Of a stretch of 64,000 bases of DNA, positions 49,112 to 59,285 are shown piece after piece. The DNA lies in contig JASJZH010000002.1 in NCBI GenBank assembly GCA_037178975.1, positions 8,793,501 through 8,857,500 on the forward strand, read 5' to 3'. This stretch comes from Oscheius tipulae. Its lineage: Eukaryota; Nematoda; Chromadorea; Rhabditida; Rhabditidae. The first letter of the stretch is position 1. The number at the start of each line of letters is the position of its first letter. The notes below the pieces were generated by a model. That model was not told where the DNA came from, made no database searches, and saw only the letters and a program-made list of their open reading frames with translations. Both the position numbers and the translations under genes were made by a program.

Positions 49112-50399
49112 TCGTTCCAGATTCCAGCGACAATTACGGAATTGTACTAGAAGTTGCTCAAATAAGAAAAAGAAGGAGAAAACGAACAGATGCACGTGGG
49201 GGAAAGGCGCATTCATACAGACATTTCGTGATCCAAATGGTGGGCGCCCGAGAGCGCGAATGATTTTGAAACAGCTGTTGATGCAAAACAGTCAGCTCGG
49301 GAAAAAAGCGGCCCTTTGGTCAGTTTTGCACAGAAAACATAAGATTAGAAGGATGTTGCCTCGAGATTACAACGTGATTGAGGGCCATGAAAATGGCAGA
49401 GAGGGGAGACAGAGAGACTACTAGGAGGTGGAAATAGAGACGTGTTTGGTTAATGACTCAGGCGGTGGAGGCTGATGCGTAAACAAAGGGCACTGTCAGC
49501 AGAGCGTGTACATTCTGGAACAGAGAGATTCGTTCTACCTTATCGTTTTTTTTTACTTTCTCCATTGCTCTGTCTAGCTCTTTCTTCATGTTCATCGTCA
49601 ACAGAGGTCAGAATCGTAATCAGCGCCCTCGAAAACTCCCAGAAATTGGAAAAGAAAAAGGTCTTGTCTTCGCAGGAATCGAGCTAAGAAGCCTCGGAGC
49701 GTAAGCGTTAACCATTAGGCCATGGTAGACGGCGCGCCCGTATCGTCTCGGAAAAAAATCGCGTGCGCTTGGTCGAATGATTAGCGCTCTCGTCTGGTAA
49801 TATAAAGACCCGGGTTCGATGGAAATTTTCTCATTTTAGGTTTCCTGATGTTTTTGTGGCGCTGGCCTCGGACGCGGTTTCAGTTTTTCTCTAAAAAGCT
49901 ATTTTGGATCACTGTCCGCCTCTTACAACAGAGAGATAGAGAAATGGAAAGGCAGAAGGACAATCGAACTTACTTGATCGAATGCAGAAATGCTTTTCGA
50001 TTTCGTTCTGGACTGGACGACCCATTCTCAGCAAACAATCTGCTTTATTATATCTTAATTTTGCACATTGCACATTCTCATTGTAAACACCCTGGAATTC
50101 GGGGCGATAGCAGAGTAAGATGGCAAGATCAAGGCTAGAGAATAGAAACGTGGGAACTGGGAGCTTCAAACATGATCTGTGCTCATGAAAACCGGTGAGC
50201 GCTTATCTCTTAACGATCACCAGGTAGGAGCAATTTGGTAAAGCAGGAACTGGAAAAGGAGCAGAGAGACAAGAGAGAGTTAGAGAGGCAGAGAGACGGA
50301 GATGCAGGGAGGCAGAGAGGTAGAGAGATAGAGGGACAGACAGGCTTGAAGATTGACATCAAATTTAAAAAAAACAGACAACTTTATTGAAAGAAAAGC
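49112..50399. other. Spacer between phytochelatin synthase and GST
   Basis: The spacer contains composite SINE copy 7 (49585-49925) and a GAGACAGAGAGG tract (about 50265-50342). No other gene is supported. AATAAA of the GST gene is on the minus strand near 50381-50387. Confidence 0.5.
49585..49925. mobile_element. Composite inverted tRNA-SINE, copy 7
   Basis: The left flank is CAACAGAGGTCAGAATCGTAATCAGCGCC. The minus-strand unit is present (complement CAGGAATCGAGC...GTTAACCATTAGGCCATGG). The plus-strand unit is GCTTGGTCGAATGATTAGCGCTC...GACCCGGGTTCGATGG with a short B-box deletion after GGTTCGAT. The tail (GTTTTTGTGGCGCTGGCCTCGGACGCGG, then CTAAAAAGCTATTTTGGATCACT) is complete and runs into GAGAGATAGAG. 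Confidence 0.8.
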
Positions 50400-51358
50400 T
50401 TAGAATCGCGTTACTGGACGGGTCTCGATCCACTTTTTCAGCTGAGGATTGCTCTGAACCTTTGTCTTGTGTTTCTTCAGAGCCGGGAAAGCTTCCAGGA
50501 AACCGGCACTGACAGTTTCGAAAGTGTTCGAGTATTCGGCCAACAACAGGTCGGCGAATGTGAGACCGTTTCCAACTAGGTATCCGGATCCGCTCTTTTC
50601 GATTCCCTTGACAAAGAAGGGGAAGTGCTTCTTTGCCAGAAGGAGAATCTCCTTCTTAGCTTCTTCGGGGTTTCCTTGGGCATGTCCGGCGAAAACTCCA
50701 AAGTGGGGACGACATTCGGTTAGGAAGTCCTTCATTTGATCCACGTAGGAGTCAACTTGAGCCTCTTCCCAGGCATTTGAGCCGGCCAGATCTGAAATTT
50801 TTCATGTCCTACTATCTCTATCTCTGTCTCGCTCTGTACTCACTGTATTTCCTGGCCAGATAGCGAGCAATGGCAATCGACTGTCCCAACTTCTTTCCAT
50901 CCTCTTCCAGAATGGGCATCTGTCCGAATGGAGTACTGGCCTTAAGCTGGGGCCAGTCTTCCTGGTTAACACGAACGTCTTCGAAGTCTTGACCGGCCAC
51001 GACCAGTATCTGGCGAATGCACTCTGCGGCACCGCGGCTGTTGAAGTAGTGGACTTTGTAATGGATCATCTCTGAAATAAGCGGAAATCAGAATAGTCTG
51101 TCTCTGTTAAAAAAACGCAAGATTCTCAAAGGACACGACCAATAGAGAGGCTTGTCTTGTTTATAAAGGCCTTGTCCTGTCGAAAAAGACGTCATTTGTG
51201 ATCTCCCCCTCCCGATAGCACAAATTGTTGACTGCCACAGCAGAAAAGTTCTTACCACTCCCTGATTTGCGCTCATGTTTGTCATGATCCGCTGCAAACC
51301 TTTGTGACTTGATCGAAAAAGGACACCTCTAGGAAGATTTACCGTCCAGATTAGCCAT
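50400..51358 (-). CDS. Sigma-class (nematode HPGDS-like) glutathione S-transferase
   Basis: The core is encoded by 50844-51069 (from ATG) and 50400-50791, giving 205 residues. MIHYKVHYFNSRGAAECIRQ carries the catalytic Tyr of sigma GSTs. QMPILEEDGKKLGQSIAIARYLARKY holds the glutathione-binding QSxAI motif. The C-terminal domain (GNGLTFADLLLAEYSNT) has the N-capping box. The ATG at 51069 is two bases behind an ATTTCAG acceptor. Two further upstream exons, 51343-51358 and 51256-51291, join in phase to 50844-51071. They would add MANLDADHDKHERKSGSE, for 223 residues in all. A TATAAA (minus) at 51170-51175 lies between the two starts, suggesting alternative promoters. Family firm; the extension is inferred. 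Confidence 0.9.
51170..51175 (-). promoter_or_regulatory. TATA box for the short GST transcript
   Basis: TATAAA on the minus strand about 100 nt before the ATG at 51069. It lies in the intron of the longer gene model. Confidence 0.45.
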
Positions 51359-51486
51359 GATCTCCCACGGATGTTGTTTTATGGCCTGCCACCTTGTGTC
51401 CGTCGGCTGGCAGTTCCACGTTTCAGCAGGTGAAAATCCGACCGGGGCAACTTTTTACCGGGTCATGAACAAGTCCTCCAGGGGGA

Positions 51487-51492
51487 TATAAG
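51487..51492 (+). promoter_or_regulatory. TATA-like element of collagen
   Basis: GATATAAG lies 32-37 nt before the ATG of the collagen at 51524. Confidence 0.5.
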
Positions 51493-51523
51493 CTGCCCAG
51501 ATGAAGGAGGAAGACAAGCAGCA

Positions 51524-52561
51524 ATGGCTGATCGTCTTCTGATTAAGGTGAGTTCTTTATTAGATTGCCTTGATCACAAACCGAATGACTATGATCAATC
51601 ATCAAAATTCCTCTTCAGATTACCTCTGGGGCCAGTGTTGTAGCCCTCGTCGTTGCTTTGGGATGTTCCCTTGTCATTTTCAACGACCTTCGGGAGTGGC
51701 ACAGCGAGATTAAGACCGAGATGGGCGAGTTCCAAGTAAAGGACAGTGACATTGACAGTGACAGTGACATTTCAGATGTACACTGATGATGCCTGGAACT
51801 CTCTTCTGAACCAGGCTCGTCCGAGCCTCGACACCATTCTCGGCAGAAACAAGAGACAGGCTGGAAAGTGTAACTGTGGAGCCAGGGCCAGCAACTGTCC
51901 TCAAGGACCTGCCGGTCCTCCTGGAGCTCCAGGAGACGCTGGAGATGATGGTACTGATGGAGAACCAGGACAGGACGGAAGCGCTTCCACTGATTCCTCC
52001 GAAAATGGAGGCTCGAAATGTATCAAGTGCCCCGCTGGTCCACCTGGTAGAAGAGGACCCAAGGGACCTCAAGGGCCCGCTGGACAGCCCGGAAAGAATG
52101 GGCATCCTGGCAGAGCTGGGAAGAACGGTCAACATGGAATCTGCGGCCTTGCTGGGGAGCCTGGGCTCGATGGAGAGCCAGGAAAGGACGGCGAGAAGGG
52201 AGAGGATGGAAAGAATGGAACGCGCGGAACTGGAAAGCCTGGGCCACAGGGACCTCCCGGACAGCCTGGACAAGAAGGAAGAACCGGAAGTCGTGGAGAT
52301 GATGGCCAACCCGGAGAGGATGGTCCTGAGGGGCCGGTCGGAGAGTCAGGACAGCCTGGAGAGCCCGGTTCTGACGGGGAGCAAGGGTCCGACGGAGAGG
52401 GAGGAGCTCCAGGAAGCGATGCCTCTTACTGTCCTTGCCCGGACAGATCTTCCAATGTTCAGAGTGCCCCGGCTCCTCCAGCTCCTACTCCTGTCAACGC
52501 CGCTTCTGGCAGCCAAGGATACAGACGTGTGGCTCGCAGAAGAAAGGTTCTGGCCAACTAA
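51524..52561 (+). CDS. Cuticle collagen with a basic C-terminal tail
   Basis: Exons are 51524-51547, 51619-51735 and 51776-52561, giving 308 residues. The N terminus MADRLLIKITSGASVVAL is a signal-anchor, followed by the processing site GRNKRQAG. The Gly-X-Y domains start at [10 protein letters not shown], with interruptions at SKCIKCP and GICGLAG. The C-terminal region is Cys-poor (YCPCPDRSS) and then Ala/Pro-rich. It ends GYRRVARRRKVLAN instead of the usual Cys-Pro knot. The same type of tail (YRRRAARRRRVHAN) ends the partial collagen at 63775, so both belong to one subfamily that differs from the pair at 5455-10404. An AATAAA lies about 15 nt behind the stop. Confidence 0.92.
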
Positions 52562-52861
52562 ATACTTTTTCAATAAACTCGTATATTGTTTTCTGCCTCT
52601 TTGTCTCTCTGTCTCACTGTCTCTCAGTCTCTTTGGCTCTCTGTCTGTCTGTCCCTGTCTTTCTGTATCTCTGTGTTTCCTGCTCTCAGTGTGTTTGTCT
52701 CTCTGTTCTCTCTTCCTGATCTGTTTAATTTATTATTAAGTCATTCCCATTCAGCCATGAGTATTGTATCTGGTAAAGTTGAGAACAGTTGGGCTGAGAT
52801 TCGAAGGAATGCATTGCCATCCTTTGTTGTTTCCAAATGCCTTGTAGATTTCGTCGATAAC

Positions 52862-54370
52862 CTAAAATCGAAGTCGTCTGTGCATCAACCCAAAACTCAC
52901 AGTCTGAACCAAGCTACCAGTGTATACTGGACAGACATTCTTGGCCATCGCGGTATACATTGCCGCTACCGTGCAAGTCTTTGCCTTCGTCCATTTGGCA
53001 ACAGAACCCTGAGCTCCTTTAAAGGGCTTAGTCAGTGCAGCCTGGAAGCCAGCTCCGACAAAATCAAAAGCCTGAGAGATACTGCAGCCCTTCATGGACA
53101 GACAAGTGACGAAGGGAGAAATCTTCTGGCTGATCTTCTTGTAGGTCGCGTCGTCTGCTCCTTTTTGCATCGTGCTGAGGAAATCTAGTTTGTTTTTGTC
53201 TGGGAGCGGATGTAGACTTACTGCTTCCTACTTCTTTGAGTGTGGAGCCGTTACAGACTTGTTGCATCAGAAGCTTGATGACCTACATTCCATATTCAAG
53301 CTAGCGGTCGAGGTCATTTTACGAAGTTTTAGCGTAAACAGAGGCCAGGTTCTTGATAAGCATTCTCGAAAACCCCCAGATAGTAAAAAACGAAAAGATT
53401 AGTCTTGGTGGGAATCGAACGAAGAACTCTCGATGACGTTTGAACTCTAAGCGAATGCGTTAGTCACTAGGCCACGACGCACCTGTACCGTCTCGGCAAA
53501 ACCTTCGCACTTGGCCGAATGTTTAACACTTTCGTCTAGTATAGTCTATTTCCAACGTCCAGCGGCACCTGAATTTGAACGCTGACGGCACAGTATTTGC
53601 GCGCGAACAAAAAATTCCAACACTTTCAATTTTCTTCATTTTCCGCATACTTTTTACAAATTCTGACTGTGTAACCGAATTCTAAACATACATAAACCTA
53701 CTTGACAACAAATTTAGGGGAAATATCTAAGAAAAGCGTTGAAAATGGCCAAAATATGTGAGCAGAGCCCCATTTTCGGCTTCCACGCTTTTTTAGGCGT
53801 TTTTCTGGCAGATTTTTCTACAAAATGGGTGTCAAGTAGATATTCTTAGGCCCCGAATCCAATGCCAATGTTAAAACAACAAAAAAAATGGCTGTAAACA
53901 CTCAAAAATAGCGAATCTGAGCCCAGGCTACTGTAATTTCCTCGCAAGACCTTTCGCATTCTACCTTTAAAGAATTCGTAAGTGCCGCTGGAGGTTGGAA
54001 ATAGACTATAATCTAGAGACCCGGGTTCGATCCCGCCGGAGGGTTTTTTTTTATTTTACGTTTCCTTAAGGTGATGGCGCTGAACGGTCATAGTATCAGT
54101 TTTTCTCCAAAAAGCTATTTCGGATCACTTTTTCGCCTCTTGACCGAACTCTTACAACTCAGAGATATACCAAGACAGAAAGACTGGGTGGTTTCTAACC
54201 TTATCAGTCCCAGCATCAGACAGGATCGTCGTTAGAAGAGCATTGTTCTTCACCACCAGGTCCTTCAACGGTGTTTTACACATATTAGAGGTCTTCAAAG
54301 CCGCGGCAGTCGGTGTAGAAGACGAGGCTGACAGGCCGAGAACAAGAAGCGGCCAGAGGTGTCGCAGCAT
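52862..54370 (-). CDS. Secreted small protein, unrecognised
   Basis: Minus-strand exons are 54200-54370, 53222-53282 and 52862-53184, giving 184 residues. A signal peptide (MLRHLWPLLVLGLSASSS) is followed by a helical, Cys-containing chain (SNMCKTPLKDLVV, MQQVCNGSTLKEVG, SPFVTCLSMKGCSIS, AKTCTVAAMYTAMAKNVC). The Cys spacing and helical look could fit a saposin-like or lipid-binding helical fold, but I do not recognise a family. TATAAAG on the minus strand near 54408-54414 is a plausible promoter. Intron 1 (53283-54199) contains a composite SINE which is itself split by a MITE. Confidence 0.75.
53318..54165. mobile_element. Composite inverted tRNA-SINE, copy 8, split by a MITE
   Basis: The left half (53318-53539) holds the flank AGAGGCCAGGTTCTTG, the minus-strand unit and the start of the plus-strand unit (ACTTGGCCGAATGTTTAACACTTTCGTCTAG). 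The right half (54011-54165) resumes at ATCTAGAGACCCGGGTTCGATCCCG and the tail. The MITE at 53538-54012 interrupts it exactly at the TA of the anticodon-arm region. Confidence 0.88.
53538..54012. mobile_element. TA-inserting MITE, copy 2
   Basis: This copy is nearly identical to that at 23678-24151, with the same terminal inverted repeats and interior. It is flanked by TA on both sides. The uninterrupted SINE copies read TCTAGTAATCTA at this point, so the pre-insertion site is TA and the duplication is TA/TA. Confidence 0.92.
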
Positions 54371-54519
54371 GGTGTGCACAAAATGTATCATCACTCCAAT
54401 TCGCTAAGTCTTTATACGCTCACAACGGACCAGAAATCGGAGTGTATTACCCAATTAGAGCCGCATCGGAGGTGGGCGTGATGATCTGGTATGAAAACAT
54501 TCGAGTTTAAAGATTCATT

Positions 54520-56681
54520 TCAATGAATATCGATATGTTCGACCATAGTTGAGACCAGAGGAGCGAAGGCGACTCCCGACATGACTCCTCCGACGAGACA
54601 GAGTGCCGATATCTGTCCGGCTGTCTTATGGAGGTGGGGAGGCGCTGATCTAAACTTTACTTTTTCCGCCCAATTTATAACTTACGCCGGAGCATACATC
54701 ATGGAGAGAGAGCTAAAATAGCCCGAAGTGAATGCCATAAACGTATTGCCAAAGATGAACCACCAAGCGCTCTTGAACACAACTCCCATTTTGCGGGAGG
54801 TGGTGTCAAAGTTGCAGAGCATAAAGTAGGGAATGAAGAAGAGACGAAGAGAGACGGGGATGAGTAGAAACTTGGGAGAGGGCTGAAGTTATATGTGAGG
54901 GGTCATCAAAACACGACTTACAAACTGGATAAAGACAGCAGCCAAGTTTCCGACTGCTGCGAAGAAGTTAAAGTTGAGAAAGACTGTGAGTCCGTAGTAG
55001 ATCTCGCCTGAAACACTGATAACTCAAAGTGATAAGGAGACTGAAACCAACCCATTCTTCCAGTGAACGTTTTGAGAGGATGGATGTCTACCAGAACTGT
55101 TGGAAAAACAGACAGAGTGACGAAGAAAACCAAGAAGACACTGAGAAACTGTGGCCAGCACTGAAATCCACCTGATCTTCACTAATTTCCCCTATAAATA
55201 CCAGTTTGAAGGTCTGTAAGTACTGACTGAGGGTTGGTCGCTGTCCATGACCATTCAGACGAGCCTGATGACCCAGATCCATGTAGAATGCAAAGGTTTT
55301 CTAAAGTATGAGTTGTTCTGAAGTCTGTCTCACAATTCTCTTGACGTAGAACATGATGAGTAGATTCAGAAGTAGAATTCCTAAGCAGATGGAAAAGTAG
55401 AGGATGGCCACAGTTTTCGGCTGGTTTGGGAATGCTGGAAAGAGTATAGAAGTCTACAAAAAAGTTACCGACGGTGGTCATGAGCTCCATGCAACTGATG
55501 AAGATACCGCAGAAGTTGTCTCCGACCACTACGGCGTTCGTGTATTGGTCAGGAAAGTCGGCTGTGAGGCCATAGAGGGTGTTCTGAAGAGTTTGCATGG
55601 CCAAAGAGACAGAAAAAGAAACTCCGGACCCTTGAAAACCTCTTAGGACCAAAAACCCCAAAAGTTGCTTCCAGTTGGATGAACCAGGAACTTTCGCCGA
55701 CGTGCGGTTTACAAGCAATGATGGTAACCACTAGGCCATTAGGGTAGCGAGTCTCCCTCGTATCATCTCATCGCCCCGATGTTCAGCGCTACAGGTGCTC
55801 AACGGAAATCAGCCGTTTCAGGCCCTAGATCACATTTTTCAACTTTGCGATGTGCTGCAAAGCTGTAGAGCAGATCTAGGGTTACAACTTTGCATAACAT
55901 CGAAAAGGGAAAAGCTGTCTTGACTCCGAAATTTGGACCACAAGAGACCACACGTGTAGAACTAGCCACCTGATACAATCCAGTAGACAGTTGAATGCAG
56001 ACTACGATAATCAGAGAAACAATGAAGAACCATGTTTCCCCTAAAAGTAAAATAGTTCAGGTTCAATCCTAGTTCAGTACCTGATTTCGTCGGGGTCGTG
56101 AAGATGACCAGACACAGCACAACCCCGACGAGGAAACAGCTAGTGATAAGAGTTCCCCGAATCTTCCAGAGCACAGGGCCCCTAAACTAAGTTTATTTGC
56201 CGGAAAAGGTACCAAACCTTATAATGTTCGCAGCATTAATGACAGCCATGAAAAAGTTGGGAGTTTGGGCAGCGATTCCAAGCAGTTTCATGAACGTCCT
56301 TCCATAATGGTCTTCTTCCCCACCGGGTGAAAACCAATATTTTACATAGTACTAGAAAAAGTTAGTTGAAACAAGTTAGAAATCCTACATTTGGAGCTAT
56401 ATTTATGAACATGTTCCATGGGAGAAGAGTGCAAATTCCATTTAGAGCAACTATCATGTAGACGAGACGGTACTGAATACTGTCACTGTCTCTGTCTCTC
56501 TGTCTCTTCGTCTCTCTGTCTCTATGTATCCAACCAACCTTGTCCGGAGGTGCCTCCTCAATACCGCTTTCCTTTATTGAAAACGAGCTGACTGTTGCCT
56601 TCCTATTCTAGACGAAGATATTTCTCCGAAAAAGTCTAGGTTCACCTTGATATCAGTCTCGTCATCGCTATCCCAAGCCAT
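54520..56681 (-). CDS. Equilibrative nucleoside transporter (ENT, SLC29)
   Basis: Thirteen minus-strand exons join in phase: 56646-56681, 56539-56607, 56389-56472, 56218-56351, 56081-56181, 55970-56040, 55469-55583, 55334-55434, 55202-55300, 55052-55160, 54922-55007, 54686-54882 and 54520-54649, giving 443 residues. TM1 has the family motif GICTLLPWNMFI. Later landmarks are STGLYQNTLYGLTADFPDQY, VFFVTLSVFPTVLVDIHP, the conserved RLFFIPYFMLCNF and SGYFSSLSMMYAP. About 11 membrane segments are expected. ENTs move nucleosides down their gradient at the plasma membrane. The ATG follows a TTTTACAG acceptor. Intron 55584-55969 contains repeat debris. Confidence 0.92.
55690..55962. repeat. tRNA-like remnant plus R3-type repeat in ENT intron
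   Basis: GGTAACCACTAGGCCAT (about 55723-55740) is an inverted A-box as in the composite SINE. TGCAAAGCTGTAGAGCAGATC (about 55853) recalls repeat family R3 (17030, 22480). The copy is much decayed. Confidence 0.4.
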
Positions 56682-57520
56682 TCACTGCGCCTGTAAAATA
56701 TTTTGTGAGGGAGATAGTGTTTGCTGCAAGAAAGGAAGAAAGCGGTTCAAAATGTCTTCGACTTCAAAGAGAAAGATCACAAAAACGTGTTATGTCGACA
56801 GAACGGACTGAAATCAATACAAACAGATGGATTATATGTCATGCGCACTCGTAGAGAAAAAAAGTTCCGTCATGTTTCTAGAAAAGACGCGGTACTATTG
56901 TTCTATTTGATGTGATTGTTCCTAAAGAGACATAGAGACAAGAGAGACAAGAAACAGATAGAGATAGATAGAGAGGACAGAGAGTTTCCTAAAGACCTCC
57001 TTCTCCAATGGCCGCCGTACTGTGGAGGGTAACATGTGGGAAAAAGACGTCAGCCGAGAACGGGATAGGAGTTTTATGTCCATTCTCGTCGCTGACGTCC
57101 TTGGTGTTTCCTCCAGCATTTTAAGAGAGGGAGGAAAAAAGTGCCCTGGAGAGAGATGAGAATTTGCTTCCGGTATAACTACTTATTGTGAAGAAAAAGA
57201 AGAATTTTATCAGTAGGCCGCTCCCAACGGAAGCTTATTATTTCCAGTCAACAGACTATGTGACTGTGCTAAATCACAGTCACTCGGGCCACCATTTTCA
57301 GCTGTTTTGACAATGGCATCGAATTCAGGGTCGAAGAAAACCTACTTGTCATCAATTTCGTAGAGAAATCTGCCAAGAAACGCCTGAAAAGCGTGAAACC
57401 CGAAAATAAGACTCTGCTCACCTATTTTGGCCATTTTCAAAGTTTTTCTTGCACATTTTCCCCTTAATTTGTTGTTAAATTGGTTTATAAATGTCTAGAA
57501 TTCGATTACACGATCAGAAT

Positions 57521-57524
<4 letters not shown>

Positions 57525-57555
<31 letters not shown>
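57525..57555 (+). repeat. 31-nt adenine tract
   Basis: An uninterrupted run of 31 A followed by TAAGCGG. It lies at the left edge of the sequence that interrupts the MITE relative. Confidence 0.85.
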
Positions 57556-57557
<2 letters not shown>

Positions 57558-57571
57558 AGCGGAAAAGGGAG

Positions 57572-57596
57572 GGTTGTGTCTTTGGGGGACACAACC
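57572..57596. other. Perfect 9-bp hairpin
   Basis: GGTTGTGTC / TTTGGGG / GACACAACC: a 9-bp perfect stem with a 7-nt loop, 17 nt after the A tract. Function unknown; it could be part of a structured retroposed RNA. Confidence 0.6.
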
Positions 57597-57925
57597 GGAA
57601 TATTTTAGAAAGAGAAGCGTGGGTTCTATATATTTATTCAGGCAAAAGTAGATAGGTGGTTTTAGAGCAAAAGAGATTAGAAAGAACGGGGAAGACGGGA
57701 GAGAGAGGAAAAGACAATTCCCAAAAAATAGGGAAGCGAACGAGGGTCTGCGCGAGGTACGGTAGTACTCGTGGCGGGGCCCACTCGTAAGCGCGCATTC
57801 AAATTGAGCCAGACTCAACAGGGAGAAAATTCAAAAATTTGGAATCGTCGCGTGCTTCTTCGTGCGCAAATACTGAGCCACCAGCGTTCAAATTCAGGTG
57901 CCGCTCTTCGTTGGAAACAGACTTT

Positions 57926-58120
57926 AGCGCTCCGACTACAGAGCAAATGGTGCCGGACTCGAGCCCCGTGGCTGAGATCTTTTTGTTCTTACGTGATAAC
58001 CCAGAAAACACCTTCAGGAGTTTTTCGCACAATTTCTTAGCCGTAAGATTTAGTTTTACCAACTATCCAGCCCCATTTTTGCGCGCCAAATTCAAACGGA
58101 CTTTACATCAAAATTGAGGA
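57926..58120 (+). repeat. tRNA-like SINE beside the MITE end
   Basis: GCGCTCCGACTACAGAGC...GCCGGACTCGAGCCCCG recalls the unit at 23590-23640. The MITE end joins it at TTA, again a TA insertion into a tRNA-like head. Confidence 0.45.
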
Positions 58121-58667
58121 ACACTACAGGCAAAGGTGCAGCCATTTTAGTTCTTCAGGAAGGAAACAGAACAGGTTCGGATGCATCTTCTAGTTCAGAA
58201 GTCACGACAAAAGCCCTTCTTGCAGGCACAGAATTGATTAGGTACTCAGAGAGCTGTGTAAGCCTGAAAGTTTGGAATATTGACGGACAATGATAGAGTG
58301 ACAGCGAACCAGAGACACGGAGAACAGGGAGAGAGACACACAGAGACACTGGGGGAGAGAGAAAGAGAGGTCGACATTCTACTGCTCACGCCCGTTGCAT
58401 TCTTCCGCGGCAGTTCCTCAAGCATCAGTTGTTATTTCTTCTTACCAGCCCTGCCTTACCGAAAATTTGAAAGGTGAGGGAAAGTACCACGAGACTCTCC
58501 ATTGTTATGATGTTTTGACGGATATGCAGATACCCTTGTTGACCTTGGAAAACAGTCAAAAGTTGGTAACTGTTACCTGCTTGACTTGCTGATTACAGAT
58601 CAATGACACTGTTTTCACAGGGTCAGTATAAGTGTTCAGTTTCCAGATTCTTTCGAGGTTTGGAATC

Positions 58668-59276
58668 ATGCTCTGCCTTCGTCTCTTCCTATTCATCTCC
58701 TTTATTGTCTGTCTATCAGCAGAGGCACTGAGCTGTCCTGATAACGAGGAAGAAGTGGGATGTTTGTCCTGTGAAAGCTACTGTATTCAAGGAGTTCTGA
58801 CGAAGAAGGTAGGGGGACAGAGAGACACTCGGCTCACGTCACGAATTTTGAAAATTCGGCGCGAAGTTCTCGAATGTTTCGCTATTTTAGCCTGTATGCG
58901 ATCACTTTTTTTGTTGTATTGACCTTAAAATCGAATCAAGAAAGCCTACATGGTAACAAATTTAGGAGAAAAACATGTCATAAAAGCTTGAAACATGGAG
59001 AGTGGGGCTCAGCTTCCCTATTCTGGCCAACTTCCATGTTTTTCATTTAGTTTTTCTCCAAAAGCTATATTGTATTACTTGTCGTTTCTTAATTGTCCAC
59101 TTAAAACAAAGAAATAGAACCTAGGAAAAGAGTGAGACAGAGAGATAGAGAGACCATCAAATTTACAGATGTGTCCAATGGGCTGCGTTCCTGGTCAATG
59201 GTGTGCCTGCAAGGAGGGCTTCTACCGCAACACCCTTACCTCCAGATGCCAGAAAAATTGTCGAGCACCTCGCTAA
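58668..59276 (+). CDS. TIL-domain secreted Cys-rich peptide (protease-inhibitor-like)
   Basis: Exons 58668-58808 and 59169-59276 give 82 residues. A signal peptide (MLCLRLFLFISFIVCLSAEA) is followed by one trypsin-inhibitor-like Cys-rich module: CPDNEEEVGCLSCESYC in exon 1 and CPMGCVPGQWCACKEGFYR, then CQKNC in exon 2. TIL modules usually inhibit serine proteases or serve in secreted defence proteins; the reactive-site residue cannot be named with confidence. The intron holds a MITE fragment (58925-59030) and a SINE tail (59040-59105). The stop TAA overlaps AATAAA (59275-59280). It converges with a paralogue starting at 59634. Confidence 0.88.
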
Positions 59277-59280
59277 TAAA
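59275..59280 (+). terminator. Poly(A) signal overlapping stop of plus-strand TIL gene
   Basis: GCTAATAAA: the AATAAA starts inside the TAA stop. Four bases further the minus-strand gene has its own AATAAA (59285-59290). Confidence 0.6.
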
Positions 59281-59285
59281 CGACT

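Larger units (their letters stand above)
57300..57925. mobile_element. Inverted, interrupted MITE relative (copy 5)
   Basis: In inverted orientation, 57350-57500 matches the MITE interior (AGAAATCTGCCAAGAAACGCCT, GGCCATTTTCAAAG). Position 57840-57925 matches the MITE left end (GTGCGCAAATACTGAGCCA...CAGGTGCCGCTCTTCGTTGGAAACAGACTTTA). About 300 nt of other sequence (57525-57835) separates the two parts. The outer end on the left is not clear. Confidence 0.6.
56682..58667. other. Repeat-rich spacer between ENT and TIL genes
   Basis: It contains an inverted, broken MITE relative (57300-57925), a 31-A tract, a perfect hairpin at 57572-57596, a tRNA-like head and GAGAGACACAGAG repeats. No gene is supported. 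Confidence 0.5.
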
